DNA from: Ectopseudomonas composti
GTDB taxonomy: Bacteria; Pseudomonadota; Gammaproteobacteria; Pseudomonadales; Pseudomonadaceae
Direction: 5' to 3'
Assembly: GCF_900115475.1 (NCBI RefSeq)
Contig: NZ_FOWP01000004.1
Location: 62,001-126,000, forward strand
Length of the DNA stretch: 64,000 nt
Of this stretch, positions 51,076 to 59,609 are shown piece by piece. Made by a program: the position numbers and the translations under genes. Every line of letters starts with the position of its first letter. Position 1 is the stretch's first letter. The notes beneath the pieces were generated by a model. It was not told the DNA's origin and searched no databases. It saw nothing but the letters and a program-made list of their open reading frames with translations.

Positions 51076-51531
51076 ATGGACGTACAACAGAGCAATCCCT
51101 TCCAGACGCCGCAGGCTGACCTGCAACCGAGCACCACCACTCAGTTGCCGCTCTACAGCATCGCTGGCGTCGGCCTGGCGACGTTCATCGGCACGCCTCT
51201 GGCCGGTGCATGGCTGCTGGCGCATAACCTGCAATTGCTCGGCAAGGCAGATCGAGTAGCGATGGTCTGGGGCATTTCCGTCGTCCTTCTGATCGTCACC
51301 TTGGTCTTGGCTTTCGTGTTGCCGGAGGAGGTGCCGGCGCTGCCTTTCGCCATCGCGCAACTGATGGCGATGATCATGCTGGCCAAGAACTTGGTCGAGG
51401 CCGATCTCAAACAGCATGCCGAGGTGGGTGGTGCAGTGCTCTCCAACTGGCGGGCGGCGGGGATTGGCCTGATGTTCACCGTCGGCCTGGCCGCCCTGAT
51501 GTTTGCCGTGCTGATGATTTTCGATATCTGA
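51076..51531 (+). CDS. Small integral membrane protein, unknown
   Basis: The 151-residue product has a polar N-terminus (NPFQTPQADLQPS) and four predicted helices (AGVGLATFIGTPLAGAWLLAHN, VAMVWGISVVLLIVTLVLAFVLP, LPFAIAQLMAMIMLAKNL, IGLMFTVGLAALMFAVLMIF). It lies 17 bases after the amidase gene and may be cotranscribed. I do not recognise a functional family; the NPF-Q/Y-P N-terminus resembles that of several small Pseudomonas membrane proteins. Confidence 0.8.
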   Translation: MDVQQSNPFQTPQADLQPSTTTQLPLYSIAGVGLATFIGTPLAGAWLLAHNLQLLGKADRVAMVWGISVVLLIVTLVLAFVLPEEVPALPFAIAQLMAMIMLAKNLVEADLKQHAEVGGAVLSNWRAAGIGLMFTVGLAALMFAVLMIFDI

Positions 51532-51578
51532 GTGTCTTCATCCGGGCGATGAAAGGCGCCGTCTGGCGGTAATGCTTC

Positions 51579-51599
51579 GTAGGGTGCGCTGTGCGCACC
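51579..51599. repeat. GTAG-footed REP-like palindrome
   Basis: The unit starts with GTAG and folds GGTGCGC-TGT-GCGCACC. It differs by one loop base from the unit at 8397. Confidence 0.65.
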
Positions 51600-51635
51600 G
51601 AGGCTGATGATGGGATCCGGGGGTTTAGGAGTGCA

Positions 51636-51671
51636 CACAAAAACGCCGGGCAATGCCCGGCGTTCTTGTGT
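51636..51671. terminator. Terminator between the membrane protein gene and leuA
   Basis: ACACAAAAACGCCGGGCA is matched by TGCCCGGCGTTCTTGTGT around its centre. It can serve both convergent genes, and on the minus strand the stem ends in GTTTTTGTG. Confidence 0.88.
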
Positions 51672-51685
51672 GCGGCGCTTGAGAA

Positions 51686-53356
51686 TCAGGCCGCTTGCGA
51701 CTCGGCCTGGCTCAGGGCACGGTTCAGTGCGCTGAACAGGGCGCGGAAGCTTGCCGTGGTCAGGTTCTCGTCAATGCCGATACCGTGCAGTGCACGACCG
51801 CCGTTGACGCGCAGTTCGATGTAGGCCGCGGCCTTGGCATTGGTGCCGGAACCGATAGCGTGCTCGCTGTAGTCCATGACTTCAACTGCGACCGGCAGGG
51901 CTGCGGCCAGTGCTTCCAGCGGACCTTTGCCGATACCACGCCAATGGTGCTTTTCAGCGCCTTCGATGACCTCGATATCCACCGCGCTGGTGCCATTTTC
52001 TTCCTGCAGGCGATGGCCTTTCAGGGCGTAGGGACTGCGCGCCTGCAGGTACTCGGTTTCGAGCAACTGGTGGATCTGTGCAGCGGTCATCTCCAGGCCA
52101 AGGCGGTCGGTTTCGCGCTGTACCACCTGGCTGAATTCGATTTGCATGCGGCGCGGCAGGCTGATGCCATATTCCTGTTCGAGCAGGAAGGCGATGCCGC
52201 CCTTGCCGGACTGGCTGTTGACGCGGATCACCGCCTCGTAGTCGCGGCCGATATCGGCCGGGTCGATCGGCAGGTACGGCACTTCCCACAGGGTGTCTTG
52301 TTTCTGCTGGGCAAAGCCCTTGCGGATGGCGTCTTGGTGCGAGCCGGAGAAAGCGGTGTGTACCAGGTCGCCTGCGTACGGATGGCGAGGGTGAACCGGA
52401 ATCTGGTTGCAGTCCTCGACCACCTTGCGTACCGCGTCGATGTCGGAGAAGTTCAGCTGCGGGTCGACGCCCTGGGTGTAGAGGTTCAGCGCCAGGGTCA
52501 CCAGGCAGACGTTGCCGGTGCGCTCGCCGTTGCCGAACAGGCAGCCTTCGACGCGGTCGGCACCGGCCATCACGGCCAGCTCGGAAGCGGCGACGCCAGT
52601 ACCACGGTCATTGTGGGTGTGCACGCTGATCAACACGCTGTCGCGACGGTCTACGTGGCGGCCGAACCATTCGATCTGGTCGGCGTAGTTGTTCGGTGTG
52701 GCGCACTCGATGGTGGCTGGCAGGTTGAGGATCAGCTTGTTCGCCGGGGTTGGCTGGAACACGCCGATCACCGCGTTGCACACCTCGACGGCGAAGTCGA
52801 TCTCGGTGCTGCTGAACACTTCCGGCGAATACTCGAAGCCCCACTGGGTTTCCGGCGCGGCATCGGCCAGGCGCTTGATGGTGGTGCCAGCGGCGACGGC
52901 GATGGCTTTGACGCCAGCCTTGTCCTGGTTGAAGACGATCTTGCGGAAGCTCGGCGCGCAGGCGTTGTAGTAGTGGACGATGGCTTTCTTGGCGCCCTTG
53001 AGGGACTCGAAGGTGCGCTCGATGAGGTCGTCACGGGCCTGGGTCAGCACCTGGATGGTCACGTCGTCAGGGATGTGGCTGCCCTCGATCAGCTCCCGTA
53101 CGAAGTCGAAATCGGTCTGCGAGGCGGAGGGGAAGCCCACCTCGATTTCCTTCAGGCCCACGGCCAACAGGCACTTGAAGAAGCGCATCTTCTTCTCGGC
53201 ATCCATCGGCTCGATCAGCGACTGGTTACCGTCGCGCAGGTCGGTCGACAGCCAGATCGGCGCCTTGTCGATGATCTGGTCCGGCCAGGTGCGGTCCGGA
53301 ATCTGGATCTGGGTGAACGGACGGTACTTCTTCGACGGATCTTTGAGCATGGTCAT
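51686..53356 (-). CDS. leuA: 2-isopropylmalate synthase
   Basis: The 556-residue enzyme condenses acetyl-CoA with 2-ketoisovalerate, the first committed step to leucine. It is the longer form found in Pseudomonas and Actinobacteria. Landmarks are [29 protein letters not shown], the metal-binding [27 protein letters not shown], and the C-terminal regulatory domain ([23 protein letters not shown]) where leucine binds. A short leucine-rich upstream frame lies 58 bases ahead of the start codon. Confidence 0.97.
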   Translation of the reverse strand: MTMLKDPSKKYRPFTQIQIPDRTWPDQIIDKAPIWLSTDLRDGNQSLIEPMDAEKKMRFFKCLLAVGLKEIEVGFPSASQTDFDFVRELIEGSHIPDDVTIQVLTQARDDLIERTFESLKGAKKAIVHYYNACAPSFRKIVFNQDKAGVKAIAVAAGTTIKRLADAAPETQWGFEYSPEVFSSTEIDFAVEVCNAVIGVFQPTPANKLILNLPATIECATPNNYADQIEWFGRHVDRRDSVLISVHTHNDRGTGVAASELAVMAGADRVEGCLFGNGERTGNVCLVTLALNLYTQGVDPQLNFSDIDAVRKVVEDCNQIPVHPRHPYAGDLVHTAFSGSHQDAIRKGFAQQKQDTLWEVPYLPIDPADIGRDYEAVIRVNSQSGKGGIAFLLEQEYGISLPRRMQIEFSQVVQRETDRLGLEMTAAQIHQLLETEYLQARSPYALKGHRLQEENGTSAVDIEVIEGAEKHHWRGIGKGPLEALAAALPVAVEVMDYSEHAIGSGTNAKAAAYIELRVNGGRALHGIGIDENLTTASFRALFSALNRALSQAESQAA

Positions 53357-53414
53357 GAGAGGGTCCTGCGGAATGGGAGTCGAACACGAGGCCGGGCGGC
53401 CATGAAACGGGGTT

Positions 53415-53489
53415 TCAGGCGGGGCTTCGCAGTCGTGGGCTGACCAGTCGCAGGCAAGCGAGCTGGCGGACGAGAAAGATGTTTTTCAT
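53415..53489 (-). CDS. Candidate leader peptide upstream of leuA (24 codons)
   Basis: A complete small frame begins [15 protein letters not shown] and ends RSPA-stop; five of 24 residues are Leu and four are Arg. AGGG lies seven bases before the ATG. It sits where attenuation leader peptides sit, 58 bases before leuA on the same strand. I see only weak secondary structure after it (GAAAC/GTTTC) and no intrinsic terminator, so if it regulates leuA the mechanism is not classic trp-type attenuation. Expression is inferred, not shown. Confidence 0.55.
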   Translation of the reverse strand: MKNIFLVRQLACLRLVSPRLRSPA

Positions 53490-53533
53490 GTGGGCACCCT
53501 ATCCATAGCAGGTGGATATGGCAATGCTTGCCT

Positions 53534-53573
53534 AAAAAACGCCGATTTATTGCTGAATAGCTTTTATTGGCGG
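53534..53573 (-). terminator. Imperfect terminator downstream of the GST gene
   Basis: On the minus strand CGCCAAT and ATCGGCG form an imperfect stem with a long AT-rich loop, followed by TTTTTT. It lies about 95 bases past the GST stop and upstream of the leuA leader. Confidence 0.45.
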
Positions 53574-53668
53574 ATTTTATTGCTTTGAAAGAGGTGTTTT
53601 CGGCGAATCGTGTTTGTTTTGGGTGGCCAGCGGTGATGCGTTCCCCGCTGGCCAGGCTTCATGCGGGT

Positions 53669-54334
53669 TCAAGCGGCGTAGTCGTAGGTGCCGCCCTTTT
53701 CGAGGGCGCGGCGATAAGCCGGGCGCGCGTGGATGCGCTGCAGGAAATCGTTCAAGCGCGGGTGGTTGTGCAGTACGCCACGGGCAGCGGCTGCCTCCAG
53801 CGGGAAACTGAGCTGGATATCGGCTGCGCTGAAGGTATCGCCAGCGAACCAGTCGTGCTCGCTCAGTTGGCTTTCCAGGTAGTCGAAGTGCAGCGTCAAC
53901 TGCGGCGAGATAAATGCTTGGCTGACCTTGTTCGCGATGCCACGGGCGATGGGCTTGATAAAAAAGGGCATCGTCGCGCTGCGCAGCTTGTCGAACACCA
54001 GCTTGAGCAACAATGGCGGCATCGCCGAGCCCTCGGCGTAATGCAGCCAGTAGCGGCAGCGCAGGCGCTCCGGGCTGCCGGCGGCAGGTAGCAACCAGTC
54101 ACCGTAGCGCTCGGCGAGGTATTCGATGATGGCGCCCGATTCGGCCAGGGTCAGCTCGCCGTCGGTGATCAGCGGCGACTTGCCAAGGGGGTGCACCTGA
54201 CGCAATTCGGCGGGGGCGAGCATGGTCTGCGGGTCGCGCTGGTAGTGCTTGATCTGGTAGTCGAGACCGATCTCTTCGAGCATCCAGAGAACGCGCTGCG
54301 AGCGCGAGTTGTTCAGGTGATGAACGGTGATCAT
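53669..54334 (-). CDS. Glutathione S-transferase
   Basis: The 221-residue protein has an N-terminal thioredoxin-fold domain (MITVHHLNNSRSQRVLWMLEEIGLDY, with Ser in the NNSRSQR active-site loop), the glutathione-binding GKSPLITDGELTLAESGAIIEYL segment and an all-helical C-terminal domain (WFAGDTFSAADIQLSFPLEA). It conjugates or reduces with glutathione; the substrate is unknown. The ATG at 54334 is preceded by GGAG; the frame is open nine codons further. Confidence 0.92.
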   Translation of the reverse strand: MITVHHLNNSRSQRVLWMLEEIGLDYQIKHYQRDPQTMLAPAELRQVHPLGKSPLITDGELTLAESGAIIEYLAERYGDWLLPAAGSPERLRCRYWLHYAEGSAMPPLLLKLVFDKLRSATMPFFIKPIARGIANKVSQAFISPQLTLHFDYLESQLSEHDWFAGDTFSAADIQLSFPLEAAAARGVLHNHPRLNDFLQRIHARPAYRRALEKGGTYDYAA

Positions 54335-54402
54335 GGCAGGCTCCGGCCGATTTTGAGGCAAAGGTTCTGTGACGCGTCGCTCAGGGGCGCACCGCTAGCG
54401 TT

Positions 54403-55665
54403 TCATTGCGCCGCCTGCGGCTGTTCGGCGATGGCTGGCCGTAGCTCGCGCATGTCTGCTCCGCTCGGATGTTGGAACACACGCAGGCCGAACTCGGGGA
54501 GGATGGCCAGCATGTGGTCGAAGATATCCGATTGAATGCCTTCATAGGCATTCCAGGCGATGGTGTTGGTGAAACAGTAGATCTCCAGCGGCAGGCCATC
54601 GGCAGTGGGGCTGAGCTGACGCACCAGCAGGGTCATGTTCTGGTGGATGTTCGGGTTGTGCCGCAGGTAGTGCTCGACGTAGGCGCGGAAGCTGCCGATG
54701 TTGGTGATGCGGCGGGTGTTCACCGCTTCCTTGCCATGCTCGGCCAGCTTGGTGTTCCAGTCCTGCAGTTCCTGATCCTTGCGGTCGAGGTACTCATCCA
54801 GAAGCATGAAGCGGCGCAGGTGGGCGATTTCTTCGTCGCTGAGAAAATGTACGCTGGTCTGATCCAGATACAGTGCGCGCTTGATTCGGCGCCCGCCGGA
54901 CTCCTGCATGCCGCGCCAGTTCTTGAATGGGTCGGTGATGAAGCGTTTGGTCGGGATGGTGGTGATGGTCTTGTCCCAGTTCTGCACCTTGACCGTGTGC
55001 AGGGCGATGTCGATCACGTCGCCATCGGCATTGAGCTGCGGCATTTCCACCCAGTCGCCGACGCGCACGATATCGCTGGAGGAAATCTGCACGCTGGCCA
55101 CCAGCGACAGCAGGGTGTCCTGGAAGATCAACATCAGCACGGCGGCCATGGCACCGAGACCGGACAGCAGGATCAGTGGCGAGCGGTCGATCAGCGCAGC
55201 CACCATGAGGATCGCGGCGATGGCGAAGATGGCGATCTTGATTACCTGAAGGTAGCCCTTGATCGGCTTCAGGTGCGCATTCGGGCGGCGCTGGTAGAGG
55301 GTGTTGAGGATATCCAGCAGGGCACCGATAGCCATGGCGATGGTCAGCACCACGAAGGCGCCACAGACGTTGCGCGTCACTTCCACCACGGCAGCGGGCA
55401 TGCCTGGCACCAAGACCACGCCGCTGGACAGCACCAGCGCTGGCACGATGTTGGACAGGCGCTTGATGATGCCGCTTTCCTTGATCTGGCCGTGGCGGCC
55501 CAGTGCGGTGGCGCCGACCAGGCGGTAGATGGCGCGCACCAGAATGCGTTTGACCACCCAGTTCGACAGCCAGGCGGCGACGATCAGGGCGAAGGTAGCG
55601 GTGAGGGTGAGCAGTTCTGGCTGAGTCTTCAGCCAGTCCATCCAGGTATTGAGCTCATTCGGCAT
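54403..55665 (-). CDS. YbdG-type mechanosensitive ion channel (MscS superfamily)
   Basis: The 420-residue inner-membrane protein resembles E. coli YbdG (MscM). About five helices are followed by the MscS pore region (LLSGLGAMAAVLMLIFQDTLLSLVASVQISSSDIVRVGDWVEM) and a cytoplasmic domain (VQNWDKTITTIPTKRFI) with the long insert typical of YbdG. It opens on membrane tension to protect from osmotic downshift. The ATG at 55665 has GGAG six bases upstream, chosen over a frame open 17 codons earlier. Confidence 0.92.
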   Translation of the reverse strand: MPNELNTWMDWLKTQPELLTLTATFALIVAAWLSNWVVKRILVRAIYRLVGATALGRHGQIKESGIIKRLSNIVPALVLSSGVVLVPGMPAAVVEVTRNVCGAFVVLTIAMAIGALLDILNTLYQRRPNAHLKPIKGYLQVIKIAIFAIAAILMVAALIDRSPLILLSGLGAMAAVLMLIFQDTLLSLVASVQISSSDIVRVGDWVEMPQLNADGDVIDIALHTVKVQNWDKTITTIPTKRFITDPFKNWRGMQESGGRRIKRALYLDQTSVHFLSDEEIAHLRRFMLLDEYLDRKDQELQDWNTKLAEHGKEAVNTRRITNIGSFRAYVEHYLRHNPNIHQNMTLLVRQLSPTADGLPLEIYCFTNTIAWNAYEGIQSDIFDHMLAILPEFGLRVFQHPSGADMRELRPAIAEQPQAAQ

Positions 55666-55785
55666 TTCCGACTCCGAAGCAGGCAGGGGAAAGGCCGGCG
55701 CTGCAGAACCGGCCATCTGAGCCGCCGTACCCTAGCAAAAAATGCCCTGCTAACCCAAACGGCAGGTGTTGCAGGCTGCGTCGGC

Positions 55786-56604
55786 TCAGGGCTTGAACGC
55801 ACCGATGAAGATCGCTGGATCAACCCGCGCATCGTTGAGGCTGACGTTCCAGTGCAGGTGCGGGCCGGTAGCGCGACCGGTGGCGCCGACCTTGCCGATA
55901 CGCCCGCCTCGGGCGATTTCGTCACCGAGCTTCACGTCGATCTCGGACAGGTGGCAGAACATGCTGATCAGGCCCTGGCCGTGGTCGAGGAACACCGTTT
56001 TGCCATTGAAGAAGTAATCGCCTATGAGGATCACCTTGCCGGCGGCAGGCGCCTTGATCGGCGTGCCGCGGTTGGCGGCGAAATCCAGACCCGAGTGCGG
56101 GTTGCGCTCCTCGCCGTTGAAGAAGCGGCGCAGGCCGAACGGGCTGGACAGCGGGCCGTTGACCGGTTTGTCGAACAGTAGGTTGCTTGGCTGGCGTGCG
56201 CTGAACTGCTGGTAGGCACGGGTTTGCTCGGCCAGTTCACGTTCGATGCGTTTCAGGTTGGCGGCGTTGGGCGTGACCTGCTGCTGATTCTTGATGGTGA
56301 TGCGTTGCTCGGTGTAGTGCTTGGCACCCACCTGGAAATTCAGCCTCTGGCCGCCCTCGATCTCTACCTGCTGAGTGCCCGGCTTGACGCTGAGTGGAAT
56401 GCCGACGATGGCAATCCAGCGCTGGCCGTCCTCATGCACGGTCAGCACCGGTTTGCCCTGGTAGCGCACCTTCGGCGCCTGCGCCGGGTTGCCCAGATCG
56501 AGCACCGCCACGCCACCGGGCACCGGCTTGTTCAGCAGGCGGGTAATGAAGCCCTCTGCATGGACGGGCAGGGCCAGGCACAGGGTCAGGACAAACAGAC
56601 ACAA
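55786..56604 (-). CDS. M23-family (LytM) peptidase, periplasmic; start uncertain
   Basis: The product has a signal peptide (CLFVLTLCLALPVHA, then EGFITRLL), a beta domain, and a C-terminal M23 domain with zinc ligands His and Asp in NPHSGLDFAANRG and His in the TGPHLHW motif. It should cut or regulate cell-wall peptidoglycan. The start is a problem: the gene begins where a REPIN ends. TTG at 56604 gives a compact signal peptide but no ribosome site. An ATG at 56691 reads through the whole REPIN and adds 29 residues. Either the REPIN has displaced the original start, or the translated repeat forms a long signal n-region. Confidence 0.88.
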   Translation of the reverse strand: MCLFVLTLCLALPVHAEGFITRLLNKPVPGGVAVLDLGNPAQAPKVRYQGKPVLTVHEDGQRWIAIVGIPLSVKPGTQQVEIEGGQRLNFQVGAKHYTEQRITIKNQQQVTPNAANLKRIERELAEQTRAYQQFSARQPSNLLFDKPVNGPLSSPFGLRRFFNGEERNPHSGLDFAANRGTPIKAPAAGKVILIGDYFFNGKTVFLDHGQGLISMFCHLSEIDVKLGDEIARGGRIGKVGATGRATGPHLHWNVSLNDARVDPAIFIGAFKP

Positions 56605-56609
56605 TTTGT

Positions 56610-56675
56610 GTAGGAGCGAGTTCTGCTCGCGAAAAGAGGGGCTGAAAAAGCTTCGCGAGCAGAGCTCGCTCCTAC
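56610..56675. repeat. REPIN of the GTAGGAGCGAG family at the start of the M23 gene
   Basis: The 24-base arms beginning GTAGGAGCGAGTTCTGCTCG are inverted with a single mismatch and separated by 18 bases. The left edge is six bases from the proposed TTG start of the minus-strand peptidase; the right edge is 21 bases from the xseA stop. Confidence 0.88.
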
Positions 56676-56695
56676 ACAGGGATGGTGGCATTGGC

Positions 56696-58075
56696 TCAAT
56701 CCAATAGCGACAGGGTCGCCGGTTGTATGTGGTTGTCTTCGACGCGCACGTCCAGTTCGCCTTCGCTCAGGCGCGCCTTGAGGCGCTGGCCTGGCTGGGT
56801 CTGCGCGGCGCTGCGTACGGCGTGGCCGCGTTCGTCGAGGAGGATGCTGTAGCCACGGCCAAGGGTGGCCAGGGGACTGACGATCTGCAGTTGCGCGGCG
56901 AGTGCGCCCAGTTGCTGGCGCTGACTGCGTAGCTGGCCTTGCATGGCCCGTGGCAGGCGCGTGGCCAGGCCATCCAGACGCTGGCGCAACAGGGCCAGGT
57001 TGCGCCCCGGATGCTGCGCGGCGAGGCGCGCGTCGAGGCGGGCCAGGCGTTCGCGTTGATTGGCAAGTTGTTGGTTGAAGGCACGGCGTAAGCGCATGTC
57101 CAGATCGTCCAGGCGCTGGGCCTGCTGGCGCAGGCGCTCGCCGGGGTGCCGCAGTCGTCGGCTCACGCCCTCCAAGCGTAGGCGCTCACGCGCCAGGCGG
57201 CCCTGCATGTGCAGGACCAGGCGGCGTTGCAGATTGTGCAGGCGCTGCACCAGCTCGCTGCTGTCCGGGGCCAGCAACTCAGCGGCGGCCGACGGGGTCG
57301 GCGCGCGCACGTCAGCAACGAAGTCGGCGATGGAAACGTCCGTCTCGTGGCCCACGGCGCTGACGATGGGCGTGACGCAGGCTGCCACGGCGCGGGCCAC
57401 GGCTTCCTCGTTGAAGCACCAGAGGTCTTCCAGCGAACCACCGCCACGAGCCAGGATCAGCGCATCGAAACCCTGCGCGTCGGCACGCTGCAAGGCACGC
57501 ACGATCTGCGCGGTGGCCTCGCGGCCCTGCACGGCAGTAGGAATCAGGTTCAGCTCCACCTGCGGTGCGCGGCGGCGAAACACGCTGATGATGTCGCGGA
57601 TCACCGCGCCAGTCGGCGAGGTGACGATGCCGATGCGCTTGGGGTGAGCGGGCAGGGCGATCTTGCGTTCGGTGGCGAACAGACCCTCGGCACCAAGTTT
57701 CTCCTTCAGCGCCTCGAAGGCCAGGCGCAGGGCGCCGTCACCGGCTGGCTCGACGGCATCGAGAATCAGCTGATAGTCGCCGCGCCCCTCGAACAGCGAG
57801 ACCTTGCCACGCACCTTCACTGCCAATCCGTCGCGCAGCGCCTGGCGCACACGCGCGGCGTTCTGCCGGAACAGCGCGCAGCGCACCTGGGCCTGGCTGT
57901 CTTTCAGGGTGAAGTAGATGTGGCCGGAGGCCGGGCGGGCGAGGTTGGAGATTTCCCCCTCGACCCAGATGCCGGCGAACACGTCCTCCAACAGCAGGCG
58001 GGCGCGATTGTTGAGCTGGCTGACGCTGAGCACCTCGCGGTCGAGGTTCAGGCGAGCAAAGGGATCCTTGATCAT
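56696..58075 (-). CDS. xseA: Exodeoxyribonuclease VII large subunit
   Basis: The 459-residue subunit degrades single-stranded DNA together with XseB. It has an N-terminal OB fold (VSQLNNRARLLLEDVFAGIWVEGEISNLARPASGHIYFTLKD), the catalytic region KRIGIVTSPTGAVIRDI and GGGSLEDLWCFNEE through VGHETDVSIADFVAD, and a long Arg/Gln-rich coiled coil. The start MIKDPFARL at 58075 is normal; a frame open to 58174 is not used. XseB is not encoded in this window. Confidence 0.96.
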   Translation of the reverse strand: MIKDPFARLNLDREVLSVSQLNNRARLLLEDVFAGIWVEGEISNLARPASGHIYFTLKDSQAQVRCALFRQNAARVRQALRDGLAVKVRGKVSLFEGRGDYQLILDAVEPAGDGALRLAFEALKEKLGAEGLFATERKIALPAHPKRIGIVTSPTGAVIRDIISVFRRRAPQVELNLIPTAVQGREATAQIVRALQRADAQGFDALILARGGGSLEDLWCFNEEAVARAVAACVTPIVSAVGHETDVSIADFVADVRAPTPSAAAELLAPDSSELVQRLHNLQRRLVLHMQGRLARERLRLEGVSRRLRHPGERLRQQAQRLDDLDMRLRRAFNQQLANQRERLARLDARLAAQHPGRNLALLRQRLDGLATRLPRAMQGQLRSQRQQLGALAAQLQIVSPLATLGRGYSILLDERGHAVRSAAQTQPGQRLKARLSEGELDVRVEDNHIQPATLSLLD

Positions 58076-58115
58076 GGGGCGGCATGATAAGCCGAGAGGC
58101 CTGCAGGTGCGACCT

Positions 58116-58997
58116 TCATCGGGCGTCTTGCAGCAAGCGGTCGAGCAGCCAGGCCGCGACCGGGCCGAGCTCAAGTTGGCGTGACCAGATGGCGTCCACC
58201 GTCACCCGCCGTGGCCAGCCACTGCAGGACAGCTCATGCAGGCCGTCGAAGCCGTAGGCATCGACCAGTTGCCGCGGCAGCTCGGCCCAGCCGAAGCCCA
58301 GTCGGGCCATTTCCAGCAGCATCAGGTAGTCCGGCGCGGCCCAGCAACGTCCGCCGCTGCCGGGCAGGTCGTCGGTGTTCGCATCGTCATGGGCGACGCT
58401 GCTCAGGCGCAGCAGACGCCAGCGCGACAAGTCTTCCTGGCGTACCTGGGGCAGCCTGCTCAGGGGATGATCCTTGGCGACGAACAGGCCGAATTCGCTG
58501 CTCATTTCCAGGCGGGAGTGGGCGATATACGGCGGGTAGGTTGCTAATGCGGCGATCAGGCCAAGCTGGGCGCGGCCCTGGGTGACCAGGTCGAGCACAT
58601 CGGCCTGCTCGGCGATCAGGCTCTCGAACTGCAGGTCGGGGAAGCGCTGATCCAGCTCCTGCAGGCGCACTTCGTATTGTTTCGGCTGGTAGGCGTCGGA
58701 TAAAGCTAGGGTCAGGCGCGGCTCCTGGCCTCTGGCCAAGCCGGCAGCGTGTCGCGCCAGGCGGTCGCTGGCGCACAGGACTTCTTCTGCGTGGGCCAGC
58801 AGGCTGGCACCGGCTTCGGTCAACTGCAGTTTGCGCGGGCCGCGTTCGAACAGCGCCACGCCCAGGTCGATTTCCAGGCGTGCAACCGCTTCGCTAATGG
58901 TCGACTGACTCTTGCCCAGGCGCCTGGCAGCGGCGCTGAGCGATCCGCAGTTGGCCGCTTGGGCGAAGGCCTGGAGGGATTCGGGGGAAATATTCAT
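58116..58997 (-). CDS. LysR-family regulator, divergent from a PACE pump gene
   Basis: The 293-residue protein has the LysR HTH (LQAFAQAANCGSLSAAARRLGKSQSTISEAVARLE) and a periplasmic-binding-protein-like effector domain. Its gene is divergent from, and 88 bases away from, the PACE transporter gene, the arrangement of Acinetobacter aceR/aceI, where the regulator activates the pump in response to chlorhexidine or polyamines. The same role is inferred here. The ATG at 58997 starts the usual short lead into the HTH. Confidence 0.9.
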   Translation of the reverse strand: MNISPESLQAFAQAANCGSLSAAARRLGKSQSTISEAVARLEIDLGVALFERGPRKLQLTEAGASLLAHAEEVLCASDRLARHAAGLARGQEPRLTLALSDAYQPKQYEVRLQELDQRFPDLQFESLIAEQADVLDLVTQGRAQLGLIAALATYPPYIAHSRLEMSSEFGLFVAKDHPLSRLPQVRQEDLSRWRLLRLSSVAHDDANTDDLPGSGGRCWAAPDYLMLLEMARLGFGWAELPRQLVDAYGFDGLHELSCSGWPRRVTVDAIWSRQLELGPVAAWLLDRLLQDAR

Positions 58998-59085
58998 ATC
59001 GGTTTTGCCGATGGCAGCTGCCTTTTGGTTGGCTGGGATTCCGATGATCATAGCGCTCGTCGTCACTTATCACGAGGTTCGCTTC

Positions 59086-59553
59086 ATGACTCAGCCATTG
59101 CCGCGCTCCCTGCGTGAGCGCATCGGTCACGCCCTGGCCTTCGAGACCATCGCCGTACTCATATGTGCGCCGGCCATGGCGTGGTTCATGGATAAGCCGC
59201 TGCTGCATCTGGGTGTGCTGACCCTGATGTTCTCCACCGTGGCGATGCTGTGGAACATGCTGTTCAACTACCTGTTCGACCGCGCCCAGAGCCGCCTGGG
59301 CTTCGAGCGCGGTCTGTGGGCGCGGGTCAGCCACGCGCTGCTGTTCGAGGTGGGGCTGATCGTGGTGCTGGTGCCCCTGGCCGCCTGGTGGTTGTCGATC
59401 AGTCTGCTTGAGGCGCTGCTACTGGATATCGTCCTGATCCTGTTCTTCCTGCCGTACACCATGGCGTTCAACTGGATCTACGACGTGTTGCGTGCTCGCT
59501 GGGTGGCCCGTCGTGAGGCGCAGGCGGTCGATGCGGTGTGCCGGGGGGCTTGA
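59086..59553 (+). CDS. PACE-family multidrug/polyamine efflux transporter
   Basis: The 155-residue inner-membrane protein has two tandem bacterial-transmembrane-pair repeats of two helices each: RIGHALAFETIAVLI with the membrane Glu (Glu20), NMLFNYLFDRAQSRLGFE, then VSHALLFEVGLIVVL and TMAFNWIYDVLRARW. PACE pumps such as AceI use the proton gradient to export chlorhexidine and short diamines such as cadaverine. GAGG lies eight bases before the ATG. The LysR gene next door is the likely regulator. Confidence 0.93.
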   Translation: MTQPLPRSLRERIGHALAFETIAVLICAPAMAWFMDKPLLHLGVLTLMFSTVAMLWNMLFNYLFDRAQSRLGFERGLWARVSHALLFEVGLIVVLVPLAAWWLSISLLEALLLDIVLILFFLPYTMAFNWIYDVLRARWVARREAQAVDAVCRGA

Positions 59554-59609
59554 TTTGCCGGCGGCAGCGCCTAAGCTGCCGCCCTTTCCTTGCCAGCCGT
59601 TCGAACACC

